From the NCBI GenBank assembly GCA_029960065.1, contig JASCOF010000002.1:186001-250000 (forward strand): 64,000 bases of DNA, in the 5' to 3' direction. Both the position numbers and the translations under genes were made by a program. This document shows positions 8,179 through 17,692 of this stretch, piece by piece. The notes beneath the pieces are model-generated. The model was given only the letters and a program-made list of their open reading frames with translations. It was not told where the DNA came from and searched no databases. Position 1 is the first letter of the stretch, and each line of letters begins with the position of its first letter. Source of the DNA: Flavobacteriaceae bacterium PS02336. GTDB taxonomy: Bacteria; Bacteroidota; Bacteroidia; Flavobacteriales; Flavobacteriaceae.

Positions 8179-8784
8179 ATGTTTTCAAAATTAGCATATT
8201 CTGTTTTCGAGCAAAGTATCAAAGATTATCACCAGTTTGATAATGTAGACCAGCCGATTAATAATCCTTATCCAAAAGACAAGTTTGAGCATTTATTATA
8301 TCTAAAAAATTGGATTGATACTGTTCAATGGCATTTTGAAGATATTATTCGTGATCCGCAGATTGATCCGGTTGCGGCTCTGACCTTAAAAAGAAGAATT
8401 GATGCATCTAATCAGGAACGTACTGATATGGTGGAATATATCGACAGCTATTTTTTACAAAAATACAGTGATGTAAAAGTAAAAGACGGAGCAAAAATCA
8501 ATTCTGAAAGTCCAGCATGGGCATTTGACAGATTGTCTATTTTGGCTTTAAAAATTTATCATATGCATGAAGAAGCGACACGTGCAGAAGCTTCACAAGA
8601 ACACAGAGATAAATGTCAGGAAAAATTAAACATTCTTTTAGAACAAAGAACAGATTTATCTACAGCAATTGAAGAATTATTGACAGATATCGAAAATGGA
8701 GATAAATTCATGAAAGTGTACAAACAAATGAAAATGTACAACGACGATGAATTGAACCCGGTTTTATATCAAAATAAAAAATAA
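8179..8784 (+). CDS. DUF4254 domain protein
   Basis: A 201-residue soluble, helical, charged protein matching DUF4254: FHQFDN-like N-terminus, HLLYLKNWIDTVQWHFEDIIRDPQID at about 38-63, and a conserved SPAWAFDRLSILALKIYHMHEEATR segment around 115-140. No known enzyme motif. Such proteins are commonly encoded directly before a GT9 heptosyltransferase, as here with a one-base gap, which suggests a role in lipopolysaccharide core or surface glycan assembly. That is inference from context only. Confidence 0.8.
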   Translation: MFSKLAYSVFEQSIKDYHQFDNVDQPINNPYPKDKFEHLLYLKNWIDTVQWHFEDIIRDPQIDPVAALTLKRRIDASNQERTDMVEYIDSYFLQKYSDVKVKDGAKINSESPAWAFDRLSILALKIYHMHEEATRAEASQEHRDKCQEKLNILLEQRTDLSTAIEELLTDIENGDKFMKVYKQMKMYNDDELNPVLYQNKK

Positions 8785-8785
8785 T

Positions 8786-9832
8786 TTGGCAGACTTGTCT
8801 AGCAAAATTAAGCATATAGCCGTCATGAGACTATCCGCAATGGGAGATGTCGCCATGACGGTTCCTGTTTTACGCGCTTTTGTAAAACAATATCCGACAG
8901 TGAAATTAACGGTTATTTCTCGTCCGTTTTTTAAACCTTTTTTTGATGGAATTCCGAATCTGGAATTTTTTGCTTTTGACGAAAAAGAAAGACACAAGGG
9001 ATTTCCTGGACTTTTGCGCTTATTTAAAGACTTGAAAAAACTGAATATCGATGCTTTTGCAGATCTTCATAATGTTTTACGATCTAAAGTTGTGAGTTTA
9101 CTTTTCGCTTTAAGCGGAAAAAAAAGAGCAACGGTTGATAAAGGAAGAGACGGAAAAAAAGAATTGACAAGAAGTGAAAACAAGATTTTCAAACAGTTGC
9201 CAACAATGTTCGAAAGACATACAAAAGTGTTTTTAGAACTTGGTTTTCAGTTAAATTTATCGAACCCAGTTTTTCCCGAAAAAGCAGTTTTAAGTTCTGA
9301 TATTTTAGAAATTATTGGAAATTACAATTCGAAATTAATCGGAATCGCACCTTTTGCTCAATACGATTCTAAAGTTTATCCTTTAGATTTAATGAAAGAA
9401 GTTGTTGCAAAATTGGCTGAAAATCCATCGCATAAAATTTTACTGTTTGGTGGAGGAAAAAAAGAAATCGAAATTTTAGATACTCTCTCTCAGCCATTTG
9501 AAAATGTATTTAATGTTGCTGGAAAAATTAAATTCCAGCAGGAATTACAGCTAATCAGCAATCTTGATATTATGATTTCTATGGATTCTGGAAATGCACA
9601 TATCGCAGCGATGCTTGGTGTAAAAGTCGTAACACTTTGGGGAGCGACTCATCCATACGCAGGATTTTTACCTTTTAACCAAAAGCTGGAAAATGCATTG
9701 ACTTCAGACAGAAATCAATATCCAAAACTGCCAACATCTGTTTATGGAAATAAAATTGTTGAAGGTTATCAAGATGCAATGCGGACAATTTTACCGCAGC
9801 AGGTTGTAGACAAAGTTGTAGAGCAGCTTTAA
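8786..9832 (+). CDS. Glycosyltransferase family 9 (heptosyltransferase-like)
   Basis: A 348-residue GT-B enzyme of the ADP-heptose:LPS heptosyltransferase family, adding a sugar to the lipid A core on the inner face of the membrane. MRLSAMGDVAMTVPVL near the N-terminus is the family acceptor-side loop. ISMDSGNAHIAAMLG at about 264-278 and TLWGATHPYAGF at 283-294 form the donor site. The start is TTG at 8786, one base after the DUF4254 stop; an internal ATG at residue 14 would remove the first beta strand and is less likely. The real donor may be another sugar, since many Bacteroidota use GT9 enzymes loosely. Confidence 0.88.
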   Translation: MADLSSKIKHIAVMRLSAMGDVAMTVPVLRAFVKQYPTVKLTVISRPFFKPFFDGIPNLEFFAFDEKERHKGFPGLLRLFKDLKKLNIDAFADLHNVLRSKVVSLLFALSGKKRATVDKGRDGKKELTRSENKIFKQLPTMFERHTKVFLELGFQLNLSNPVFPEKAVLSSDILEIIGNYNSKLIGIAPFAQYDSKVYPLDLMKEVVAKLAENPSHKILLFGGGKKEIEILDTLSQPFENVFNVAGKIKFQQELQLISNLDIMISMDSGNAHIAAMLGVKVVTLWGATHPYAGFLPFNQKLENALTSDRNQYPKLPTSVYGNKIVEGYQDAMRTILPQQVVDKVVEQL

Positions 9833-9835
9833 TCT

Positions 9836-10270
9836 TTAGGCAATATTTTTACTTAAATCATATTCTTCATTAGAATTCAGAAAAGAATATCCTATTGTTT
9901 TTTTTCTTTTTTTGTTTACTATAATTGTGACAAAGTTATTTTTGTCTTCGGTTGATAATAGAATATGTTCGAATTTTTCTGACGAGTCTCTGTAAATTTT
10001 ATAAATTAAGTCGTGATCTTTAATTTTTTTAGATATAATTTTAGCAGATTTTAATTTACTAACATAAGGCCAAATATTAAAAATATTCGAATCAGTCATT
10101 TTTACTTCTACCATTTTTTCGGTCATAGTTGAATTGTATTTTTCTCTTTCAAGTAACTTAGGACCTTTTTTATTTTTCATTTTTATAATAACTGCCAGAA
10201 CGCATAGCGAAGCAGTTACAAGCAGCATAATAAGTAGAGATAGATGAAAGTGGTGTACGTGAGCTGTCAT
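9836..10270 (-). CDS. Hypothetical single-span membrane protein
   Basis: I do not recognise a family. From the ATG at 10270 the product is 144 residues: a short His-rich start (MTAHVHHFHL), one membrane helix at about 8-28 (SLLIMLLVTASLCVLAVIIK), a basic stretch, then a soluble domain of about 100 residues rich in Lys and beta-forming residues. A GTG at 10312 would add 14 residues before the helix, but the ATG is the better start. The soluble part resembles a small PH-like or profilin-like sheet in composition only. It converges with the GT9 gene with a three-base gap. Function unknown. Confidence 0.55.
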   Translation of the reverse strand: MTAHVHHFHLSLLIMLLVTASLCVLAVIIKMKNKKGPKLLEREKYNSTMTEKMVEVKMTDSNIFNIWPYVSKLKSAKIISKKIKDHDLIYKIYRDSSEKFEHILLSTEDKNNFVTIIVNKKRKKTIGYSFLNSNEEYDLSKNIA

Positions 10271-10419
10271 GATATTTAATGTTTTAAATGTTTTGACAAA
10301 TTTGATTAGCACTACAAAACTGCATAAAACTATGAGATTGCGATTGCTTTAATTTTACCCCTAATATAATAAAAAATCGGCAATATTTCTACGAAATTTT
10401 GCTTTTATTGCAATTTGAA

Positions 10420-10728
10420 TTAAAGCCAAATCTTTTCGTCTTTACATCGATTATAAATGTAACTTTTAAGATTAGAAATAGTAGATTGATAATCGGGCAT
10501 TTCATAACCAAACCGTTCGTGCTCCATTTGTTCTTTTTCTAGAGCTTCGCAGCCTTTTATAACTTCTTTGATCATATCGAGCATTGCCAACTCTTTATTG
10601 TTAGTTTTTTGAAATTTAAACTCAACAATTTCATCTTGAAGTTCTTCGCAATAATCAATTAGTTTCTCCACTTCAGGTTCTTCTAAAAGATATTCTTTAT
10701 TTCTAAAAATTTCTCGTACCGATTTCAT
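10420..10728 (-). CDS. Small hypothetical helical protein
   Basis: A 102-residue acidic protein, almost wholly helical by composition (EPEVEKLIDYCEELQDEIVEF, then MLDMIKEVIKGCEALEKEQ), with no signal peptide or membrane segment. The ATG at 10728 is preferred over a TTG two codons upstream. The codon usage and charge pattern are those of a real gene, but no family is recognised. It stands alone between two intergenic stretches of 100-150 bases, the one to its right holding the terminator for the reductase gene. Confidence 0.55.
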   Translation of the reverse strand: MKSVREIFRNKEYLLEEPEVEKLIDYCEELQDEIVEFKFQKTNNKELAMLDMIKEVIKGCEALEKEQMEHERFGYEMPDYQSTISNLKSYIYNRCKDEKIWL

Positions 10729-10831
10729 AAACAATTAATTTTCAATTTTTAAATTCTAAATTCCAATTCAGAGAAGATATAATTGGAGTTTAAAACTTTG
10801 ACAAAGATTATAAATAAGAATGAGACAAAAA

Positions 10832-10871
10832 AAATTCCAAATTCCAATCGAAAAGTTGGAATTTGGAATTT
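10832..10871 (-). terminator. Intrinsic terminator after the FNR-type reductase gene
   Basis: Perfect 16-bp arms (AAATTCCAAATTCCAA and complement) around an 8-base loop. On the minus strand the hairpin is followed by a run of T, 21 bases after the stop at 10892. Confidence 0.75.
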
Positions 10872-10891
10872 AAAATATTCTAATTTAAAGA

Positions 10892-11944
10892 TTAGACGTC
10901 GTCGTAATCAACATAAATAGTATCAGATGTTGGATGTGCCTGGCAGGTTAAAATTAATCCTTCTGCAATTTCACTATCCGTTAAAATAGAGTTTTTCGTC
11001 ATTTCGGCAGTTCCTGTGGTAACACGTCCTAAGCAGCTGCTGCAAATGCCGCCTTGACAAGAATAAGGAGCATCAACGCCTTGTTTTAGAGCAGCGTCAA
11101 GAATTGTTTGTTTTTTAGACATTTCAAACGTAGTTTCTTCATCATCAACTAGAACCGTAATTTTTGTATGTCCTTCTTGTGAACCTTGAATTTCATGTTC
11201 TTCAGAAGAAGAAGTAAAAAGCTCAAACTTAATGGCTGATTCTTTTACATTTTTCTCTTTCAAAATATCAGAAACAGTGTTGATCATTTCCTCTGGTCCG
11301 CACAAATAGAATTTGTCAAACTGTAATTCTTTGTGTTTGTTATTTAAAACAAAATTCACTGCCGATTTTTCGATTCTTCCAAACAAAGCATTTTCAGCTT
11401 TTGCCTGACTAAATACATAGTGAACAAAAAATCTGCCTACATACTGCAATTGTAAATCATGAAGCTCTTGGTGAAAAATAGTATTTTCAGGAGTTTTGTT
11501 TCCGTAAACTAATACAAAAGAACTCTTAGGTTCATTTTTTAAAACCGATTTTATAATAGAAAGAACAGGAGTAATACCGCTACCTGCAACAAATGCGGCA
11601 TAGTTTCTTTGTCTTTCTGCATCTGGTTCAAAAGTAAATTTACCTTCTGGCTGACCTACTTCAAGAACATCTCCTGCTTTCAGTTTTGTATTGGCAAACT
11701 GAGAAAAAAGACCATTTTTTACAGCTTTAACAGCAATTCTTAATTCACCGCTATCCGGAGCAGAACAAATGGAATAGGCACGTCTTATTTCTTGATTATC
11801 AAGAGTTAGTTTTAAATTAATATATTGACCAGCTATAAATTTATAGTCTGATTTTAGTTCTTCAGGAACATTAAAAAGTATCGAAACAGCATCTGCAGTT
11901 TCGCGTTTAACCTCTTTAATTATAAGTTTTAAGAATGAAGGCAT
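10892..11944 (-). CDS. PaaE-like FAD/NAD(P)/[2Fe-2S] oxidoreductase
   Basis: A three-domain electron-transfer flavoprotein: FAD domain with RRAYSICSAP (FAD-binding RxYS), an NAD(P)-binding domain (FVAGSGITPVLSII, later YLCGPEEMI), and a C-terminal plant-type ferredoxin domain whose cluster ligands are the Cys of SCQGGICSSC and of ILTCQAHP. It passes electrons from NAD(P)H through FAD to the [2Fe-2S] centre and on to a partner oxygenase or desaturase. It resembles the phenylacetyl-CoA epoxidase reductase PaaE, but no other paa genes are near, so a fatty-acid desaturase or hydroxylase may be the partner. The ATG at 11944 (350 residues) is chosen because the -7 box at 11960-11967 lies inside the longer alternative. 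Confidence 0.88.
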   Translation of the reverse strand: MPSFLKLIIKEVKRETADAVSILFNVPEELKSDYKFIAGQYINLKLTLDNQEIRRAYSICSAPDSGELRIAVKAVKNGLFSQFANTKLKAGDVLEVGQPEGKFTFEPDAERQRNYAAFVAGSGITPVLSIIKSVLKNEPKSSFVLVYGNKTPENTIFHQELHDLQLQYVGRFFVHYVFSQAKAENALFGRIEKSAVNFVLNNKHKELQFDKFYLCGPEEMINTVSDILKEKNVKESAIKFELFTSSSEEHEIQGSQEGHTKITVLVDDEETTFEMSKKQTILDAALKQGVDAPYSCQGGICSSCLGRVTTGTAEMTKNSILTDSEIAEGLILTCQAHPTSDTIYVDYDDV

Positions 11945-11959
11945 GATCGAATTTTTCTG

Positions 11960-11967
11960 CAAAAGTA
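11960..11967 (-). promoter_or_regulatory. -7 promoter box for the reductase gene
   Basis: Minus strand TACTTTTG, exact TAnnTTTG, 16 bases before the ATG at 11944. Its position decides the start codon: a start at 11971 would lie upstream of the predicted transcript. Confidence 0.55.
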
Positions 11968-12030
11968 GCAAACCACTATTAAAAGATTGGTACTAAATTA
12001 TTTTTTTTAACTTTTTTTGTAACGTTTTCC

Positions 12031-12038
12031 TACATTTG
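12031..12038 (+). promoter_or_regulatory. -7 promoter box for the DUF5687 gene
   Basis: TACATTTG fits TAnnTTTG, 35 bases before the ATG at 12073. A TTG at 12017-12019 is too close to be the -33 element. Confidence 0.45.
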
Positions 12039-12072
12039 GTCTCTTACTACAAAAATACTAAAACCATAAACC

Positions 12073-13533
12073 ATGATTAAGAAGTTTATTTACCTAGAAT
12101 GGAAGGCGTTCATTAGATCTGCATCTTTTGGTAAAAACCTGACAATGAAAATCATAATAGGTTTCTTTATGATCTATTTTTCTTTGATTTTTATCGGAAT
12201 GGGAGTTGGAGCATTTTATGTTCTTAAAGACATGAAACTGGAACCGCTGGTAACAGTCAACAAATTTTTAATTTACTATTTTCTTTTTGATTTAGTAATT
12301 AGATTGTTATTGCAGTCGATACCCGTTTTAAATATTAAACCGCTTTTGGTTCTGCCATTTAAAAAAACAATAATTGTTCATTTTTCGTTGGGAAAAACAG
12401 CTTTATCTTTTTTCAACTGGATACACGCTTTATTTTTTATTCCGTTTTCAGTTGTGTTAATCTTAAATGGATACGATGTTGTCGAAATTGTTTTTTGGCA
12501 TTTAGGAATTATGGCGATGATTTACATCAATAATTTTCTGAATATTATTCTAAGCAATATTGATAAATTATTTGTTGTTTTTGCGCTGGCTATTATAGCT
12601 TTAGCAGGAGCTCATTATTATAAACTATTTGACATTACTTTATTTACAACACCAATTTTTCAGAGCTTTTATGATATTGATGGTGTCTTTTTAATTCCAA
12701 TTTTGGTATTGGCTGGCTTGTATGCTTTTACTTTTAAATATTTTAAAAATAATTTATATCTGGATGCAGGACTTTCTGTAAAACAAGATATTGCTTCGAC
12801 AGAAAACCTTTCGTGGCTGAATCAATTTGGAACTTTAGGAACATTTCTTAAAAATGACATTAAGCTGATTAAAAGAAATAAGAGATCCAAAACCACTATT
12901 TTCATGAGTATTCTCTTTTTATTCTACGGACTTATCTTTTTTGGAAATTCGCATCAGCCGGCAGTGATGCACATTTTTGCAGGGATATTTGTTTCAGGCG
13001 GATTTCTATTTGTTTTCGGTCAGTTTGTACCGAGCTGGGATAGTTCTTATTATCAATTATTGATGACACAAAATGTTCCTTACCGAAATTATATCACTTC
13101 AAAATGGTGGCTGATCGTTATTGCTACTTTCGCCTCCACGATTTTAGCTTCATTTTATCTTTTTTACGGATGGGAAGTTTACTTGACCATTGTAGCTGGA
13201 GCAATTTATAATATTGGAGTCAATTCGCATTTAGTTCTTTTAGGCGGTGCATTTACTAAGACACCAATTGATTTGAGTAATGCCGGAGGGGCGTTTGGTG
13301 ATAAAAAAGCTTTTAATGTTAATGCGATGCTGCTTTCTTTACCAAAAATTGTTTTACCTCTTTTATTGTATTGGCTTGGACTTCATTTTGGAAGTAAACC
13401 AATCGGATTGGCTTTGGTTGCTGGAGCTGGAGTTCTTGGATTTATATTTAAAGAAAAAGTGTTTTCATTAATTGAAAAAAGATACAAAATCGAAAAATAC
13501 AGCACCATAAGTGCTTACAAACAAAAGAATTAA
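12073..13533 (+). CDS. DUF5687 ABC-type permease
   Basis: A 486-residue integral membrane protein with about 12 hydrophobic segments matching DUF5687, a Bacteroidota family thought to be the membrane half of an ABC transporter. The N-terminus FIYLEWKAFIRSASFGKNL and the central HDIKLIKRNKRSK-like basic loop (about 264-276) are typical of ABC-2-like exporters that bind their ATPase through cytosolic loops. The ATPase gene follows 87 bases downstream on the same strand, so the two most likely form one exporter. The cargo is unknown. Confidence 0.8.
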   Translation: MIKKFIYLEWKAFIRSASFGKNLTMKIIIGFFMIYFSLIFIGMGVGAFYVLKDMKLEPLVTVNKFLIYYFLFDLVIRLLLQSIPVLNIKPLLVLPFKKTIIVHFSLGKTALSFFNWIHALFFIPFSVVLILNGYDVVEIVFWHLGIMAMIYINNFLNIILSNIDKLFVVFALAIIALAGAHYYKLFDITLFTTPIFQSFYDIDGVFLIPILVLAGLYAFTFKYFKNNLYLDAGLSVKQDIASTENLSWLNQFGTLGTFLKNDIKLIKRNKRSKTTIFMSILFLFYGLIFFGNSHQPAVMHIFAGIFVSGGFLFVFGQFVPSWDSSYYQLLMTQNVPYRNYITSKWWLIVIATFASTILASFYLFYGWEVYLTIVAGAIYNIGVNSHLVLLGGAFTKTPIDLSNAGGAFGDKKAFNVNAMLLSLPKIVLPLLLYWLGLHFGSKPIGLALVAGAGVLGFIFKEKVFSLIEKRYKIEKYSTISAYKQKN

Positions 13534-13586
13534 TTAGATCATTAGAAAAGGAGTCAATTTCATAATTAAACTAAATCTGAAATCAA

Positions 13587-13602
13587 TCCCGAGACTTCGG
13601 GA
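13587..13602. repeat. Short hairpin with CCCGA arms
   Basis: TCCCGA-GACT-TCGGGA in the gap between the DUF5687 and ATPase genes. The same CCCGA/TCGGG arms recur at 49690-49707. Confidence 0.5.
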
Positions 13603-13620
13603 CTAAAATTTACAATTACC

Positions 13621-14316
13621 ATGATACAAGTAAATCAACTTACAAAAACATATAACGGAACAACAGTTTTAAATATAGAAAATCTTGAAATTCCAAAAGG
13701 TCAGAGTTTCGGGTTAGTAGGAAATAATGGGGCTGGAAAAACCACTTTTTTCAGCTTGCTTTTGGATTTAATTCAGCCGTCAAAAGGAAATGTTTTAAAT
13801 AATAACATTCAGGTTAATACGAGTGAAAACTGGAAATCTTTTACAGGCTCATTCTTAGATGAAAGTTTCCTGATTGGTTATTTAACTCCAGAAGAATATT
13901 TCTATTTTATTGGAGATTTAAGAAACCAAAACAAAGCAGATGTTGATGCTTTATTGGCACAGCACGAAGAATTTTTTAATGGAGAAATTTTAAACAACAA
14001 AAAATACTTAAGAGATTTATCAAAAGGAAACCAGAAGAAAGTTGGAATTATTGCTACACTTATTGGTAATCCAGAAGTTGTAATTTTAGATGAACCATTT
14101 GCAAACTTAGATCCAACAACGGTTAGCCGATTAAAAAAAATCATCAAAGATTTGGCCGAGAATCCAAATGTAACCGTCTTGGTTTCAAGCCATGATTTAC
14201 AGCATACAGTCGAGGTTTGCGATCGAATAGTTGCACTTAACAAGGGCGAAATTGTAAAAGATATTCAGACCTCAAAAGAGACCTTGCAGGAACTGGAATT
14301 GTTTTTTGCAGTTTAA
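13621..14316 (+). CDS. ABC transporter ATP-binding protein
   Basis: A 231-residue ABC ATPase, partner of the DUF5687 permease just upstream. Walker A GNNGAGKT at 34-41, signature LSKGNQKK at 133-140, Walker B VVILDEPF at 153-160 with the D-loop NLD, and the switch His in SSHDLQH near 190. The signature reads LSKGN rather than LSGGQ, a common variant. It drives export or extraction of an unknown substrate by ATP hydrolysis. Confidence 0.92.
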   Translation: MIQVNQLTKTYNGTTVLNIENLEIPKGQSFGLVGNNGAGKTTFFSLLLDLIQPSKGNVLNNNIQVNTSENWKSFTGSFLDESFLIGYLTPEEYFYFIGDLRNQNKADVDALLAQHEEFFNGEILNNKKYLRDLSKGNQKKVGIIATLIGNPEVVILDEPFANLDPTTVSRLKKIIKDLAENPNVTVLVSSHDLQHTVEVCDRIVALNKGEIVKDIQTSKETLQELELFFAV

Positions 14317-14405
14317 ATTTCTGTCATTACAAAAAGAAGCGTATTTTTACAAGTCAATATACTAAAATTGAATTTTATCAGTTATCAGTTTTAAACTCTT
14401 TTCTA

Positions 14406-17024
14406 TTGAAAAAGAATACTCTCAAATATAGTTTTATTCTCCTTTTTTTATTCTTTTTGATAGCCTGTTCTACCAAAAAAAATACTTTTTTAGCTAGAGC
14501 TTCTCACTCTATTGGTACTGAATATAATATTTTGTACAATGGAGGAATTGGTCTTGAAAAAGGTCTTCAATCTATTCAAGCGAACAATGAAGATAATTTT
14601 TGGAAAATACTGCCGATAGAGAAAATGCAGTTTGATGAAAATTTTTCTGAAGGAGAAAAAGCTAAAAATCCTGATTTTGAAAAAGCAGAAACAAAAGCGA
14701 CCAAAGCCATTCAGAAACATTCCATGAATATTGGAGGAAGAGAGAGAAACTGGCAGATTGACGAAGCGTATCTTATGCTGGGGAAAGCAAGATATTACGA
14801 TCAGCGTTTTATTCCAGCAATTGAGGCTTTCAATTATATTTTGTACAAATATCCAGAAAGCAATAATATTTATACCGCAAAAATCTGGCGTGAAAAGACC
14901 AATATGCGCTTAGGAAACGATGCAATTGCTCTTAAAAACATTAAAATTTTACTTAAAAAAACAGATTTAGACAAACAGACTTTTGCTGATGCGAATGCTC
15001 TTTTGGCCGAAGCATTTTTGAACTTAGAAGAAAAAGACAGTGCCGTTTCCAGACTTAGAATTGCGGAGCAGTTTACCAGAAAGAATGAAGAACGTGCCAG
15101 ATATCGTTTCATTCTAGGACAGATGTATCAAGAACAAGAAAAACGTGACAGTGCAATTTATTTTTATGATGGCGTAATTGATTTAAATAGAAAAGCCGAT
15201 CGTAAATATATGATGCATGCATACGCAAAAAAAGCGCAGCTGTTTGATTATGGAAGAGATAATGACACCATTTTTTTAAAGACATTTAATAAATTAACGA
15301 CTGATCGTGAAAATCGACCTTATTATGATTTTCTTTTTTACGAAATGGGAGTTTATTACGATAAAAAGAAAGATAAGGAAAATGCTTTGAAATTTTACAA
15401 CAAATCTTTAGGAAGAAAATCTAAAGATCCTTATTTAATGGCGTCAGCATATCGAAACATTGGAGATATGTATTTTAAAAATACAGATTATTCGATGGCT
15501 GCAAAATATTATGACAGTACACTTGTAAAGCTGGATCCTAAAACAAGAGAGTATGCTTTTATAGAAAAAAACAGAAAAAATCTGGATAATGTCATTAAAT
15601 ACGAAGCAGTTGCAAAACGCAATGATAGTATTATTAAGGTGTACAATCTGCCGGCAACCGAGAAAAAGATTTACTTCGAAAATTATATCGCAGAGCTTAA
15701 AAAGAAAGATGAAGCCAAACGTATCTTAGATGAAAAAGAGAAAGAAAGATTAGCCAATATTGATTTAAATTCCAGAGGAGAAAATTCAGGAAATGCTGCT
15801 GTGAATCCTAATTCTTTAGGTAAACCTGCAGAACTGGAAGGGGCAGGAGTAGGAATGCCTCCAGGAATGAATGAATCCGCCAGCACATTTTATTTTTTTA
15901 ATCCAACAACGGTTGCTTATGGAAAACTCCAATTTAAAAAAATGTGGGGCAACAGAACATTGGGCGGAAATTGGAGATTGGCAGGAATAAAATCTGCTAA
16001 CGACTTGGCGATGAACGATACAATTAGTGATAAAGAAGTTGCTAATGCGCTGAAAGACACTATAGTTCAAGAAAAATATACTGTGGCATTTTATACCAAA
16101 CAGCTTCCAACTTCAGAGACAGCAATGGACAGTATTGGTAAAGAACGCAATTTTGCTTATTATCAATTAGGACTTATATACAAGGAGAAGTTTAAAGAGT
16201 ATAACTTAGCCAGCGACAAACTGGAACAATTATTACGTAACAATCCAGAAGAAAAGCTGGTATTGCCATCCATGTATAATTTGTATAAAATTTACCAAAT
16301 TACGAATCCGCAAAAAGCAGAAGCGATAAAAGCGGAGATTTCATCTAAGTATCCTACTTCAAGATATGCACAGATATTAAACAACAAATCTGATGACCCG
16401 AGTTCCAGCCCAGATGCTGAATATAAAAAATGGTATAAACTTTTTGAAGAAGAAAAATTCGAAGAAGTCTTAGCCAATATTGACAATCTAATCAACCAAT
16501 ATTCTGGTGAAGATATTGTTTCGAAATACGAATTGTTAAAAGCTAATACTTTAGGAAAAGTAAACGGCTTAGAAGCGTATAAAAAAGGTATGGAAAACGT
16601 GGCAGATAATTATCCGAATAGTGAAGAGGGTAAAAATGCCAGAGAAATTTTGGAGAAACAAATTCCAATTCTAGAAAGACTAAATTTTACAACAGCTGAT
16701 AATAAAAGCTGGAAAATTTTATATGCCGTTTCGAATACAGATACCAAAACGGTTAAGCAAATCGAAGAAGCTATTAGAGTATTTTTATTGGTTGAAAACT
16801 TTGAGCGATTAACGACATCTTTCGATAAATACAATTTGACTGAAAGTTTTGTAATCATTCATGGTTTAAAATCTGAAGCTTATGCTAGAGATGTTGCGGG
16901 AGTTTTTAGAGATGATAAAAAGTACAAAATTGCACACCCTGCAGTTATTATATCTACAGATAATTATAAAGTGGTTCAGATTAAAAAGAACCTAGACGCC
17001 TACTTGACCCCAAAAACCCCATAA
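14406..17024 (+). CDS. sprE: Type IX secretion / gliding motility lipoprotein PorW/SprE
   Basis: An 872-residue lipoprotein with TPR repeats matching SprE of F. johnsoniae and PorW of Porphyromonas, needed for type IX secretion of adhesins and hence for gliding. A lipoprotein signal ends at LIAC with Cys21, followed by the family start FLARASHSIGTEYNILYNGG. TPR-like helices fill about 120-400 (for example AYLMLGKARYYDQRFIPAIEAF), a linker rich in Gly, Asn and Pro lies near 455-490, and a second repeat region follows from about 580. The start is TTG at 14406, fixed by the signal peptide that begins at once. The next gene (bactofilin) starts two bases after the stop, so they are cotranscribed, leading into the ATP synthase region. 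Confidence 0.9.
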   Translation: MKKNTLKYSFILLFLFFLIACSTKKNTFLARASHSIGTEYNILYNGGIGLEKGLQSIQANNEDNFWKILPIEKMQFDENFSEGEKAKNPDFEKAETKATKAIQKHSMNIGGRERNWQIDEAYLMLGKARYYDQRFIPAIEAFNYILYKYPESNNIYTAKIWREKTNMRLGNDAIALKNIKILLKKTDLDKQTFADANALLAEAFLNLEEKDSAVSRLRIAEQFTRKNEERARYRFILGQMYQEQEKRDSAIYFYDGVIDLNRKADRKYMMHAYAKKAQLFDYGRDNDTIFLKTFNKLTTDRENRPYYDFLFYEMGVYYDKKKDKENALKFYNKSLGRKSKDPYLMASAYRNIGDMYFKNTDYSMAAKYYDSTLVKLDPKTREYAFIEKNRKNLDNVIKYEAVAKRNDSIIKVYNLPATEKKIYFENYIAELKKKDEAKRILDEKEKERLANIDLNSRGENSGNAAVNPNSLGKPAELEGAGVGMPPGMNESASTFYFFNPTTVAYGKLQFKKMWGNRTLGGNWRLAGIKSANDLAMNDTISDKEVANALKDTIVQEKYTVAFYTKQLPTSETAMDSIGKERNFAYYQLGLIYKEKFKEYNLASDKLEQLLRNNPEEKLVLPSMYNLYKIYQITNPQKAEAIKAEISSKYPTSRYAQILNNKSDDPSSSPDAEYKKWYKLFEEEKFEEVLANIDNLINQYSGEDIVSKYELLKANTLGKVNGLEAYKKGMENVADNYPNSEEGKNAREILEKQIPILERLNFTTADNKSWKILYAVSNTDTKTVKQIEEAIRVFLLVENFERLTTSFDKYNLTESFVIIHGLKSEAYARDVAGVFRDDKKYKIAHPAVIISTDNYKVVQIKKNLDAYLTPKTP

Positions 17025-17026
17025 TA

Positions 17027-17425
17027 ATGTTTGAAAAAGTAAAAAAAAACGGAACAGAACAATTAGGAAAAACGAACCGAATAGTAGAAGGAACATCAAT
17101 AGTTGGAGACATCGTTTCAAAAGCTGATTTTAGATTGGACGGCGAATTGATAGGAAATTTTACTTCACAAGGAAAAATTGTAATAGGTGCCAAAGGATCA
17201 GTCAAAGGAGAAATTATCTGTAACAATGCTGATATAGAAGGAGTATTTCATGGAAAAATAAAAGTTTTAGAAATCCTCAATATTAAATCGACTGCAGAAA
17301 TTCATGGAGAAGTAGCAGTAGGAAAACTTTCGATAGAACCCGGAGCCAATTTCACAGCAACCTGCACGATGCTGTCTCACACAAATCCGGTAATCATGTT
17401 AGAAGATGGAAAAGGAACCGAATAA
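17027..17425 (+). CDS. Bactofilin (polymer-forming cytoskeletal protein)
   Basis: A 132-residue bactofilin: a short flexible N-terminus, then a core of hexapeptide-like beta repeats (GTSIVGDIVSKADFRLDGELIG, GAKGSVKGEIICNNADIEG) forming the right-handed beta helix that polymerises without nucleotide, ending with a short tail. Bactofilins anchor cell-wall or envelope machines at the inner membrane. It follows sprE by two bases, and its 3' end overlaps the AtpZ-like gene by 20 bases. Inferred: it may scaffold envelope proteins such as the motility machinery, but this is from position alone. Confidence 0.93.
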   Translation: MFEKVKKNGTEQLGKTNRIVEGTSIVGDIVSKADFRLDGELIGNFTSQGKIVIGAKGSVKGEIICNNADIEGVFHGKIKVLEILNIKSTAEIHGEVAVGKLSIEPGANFTATCTMLSHTNPVIMLEDGKGTE

Positions 17426-17633
17426 TAATAAAAGAAATAAATGGATTGCACTCATTAATATTCCGATACAAATGGGTGTGATCATTTTTTTATTTTCTTA
17501 TCTGGGAACCTGGCTAGATGAAAATCATCCAAGTGAAAAAGTTTATTACCATAAAATCCTAATTATGGTAGGAGTTGCTTTAGCACTTTATAATGTATTC
17601 CGTCAGGTAAACGAAATCAATAAAACAAAGTAA
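17406..17633 (+). CDS. AtpZ/AtpI-like membrane protein
   Basis: A 75-residue protein with two membrane helices (about 13-35 and 50-70) of the AtpI/AtpZ type, with LGTWLDENHP between them. AtpI and AtpZ proteins are known to help assemble the c-ring of F-type ATP synthase or move Mg/Ca. It starts within the bactofilin coding end (20-base overlap) and lies some 570 bases before atpB, fitting an assembly factor for the synthase encoded downstream. Confidence 0.85.
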   Translation: MEKEPNNNKRNKWIALINIPIQMGVIIFLFSYLGTWLDENHPSEKVYYHKILIMVGVALALYNVFRQVNEINKTK

Positions 17634-17692
17634 TCCTCGTTTTAAAACAGCATTAAATAAATGTTGCATCTTTGCAGAAAAAATTATTTAAG

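Noticed and set aside
10892-11944. Phenylacetate degradation gene paaE proper
   Set aside because: Domain order fits PaaE, but no other paa genes are near, so the pathway role is not supported.
15683-16858. Minus-strand frames opposite sprE
   Set aside because: Short, without family match, and opposite a clear TPR lipoprotein gene.
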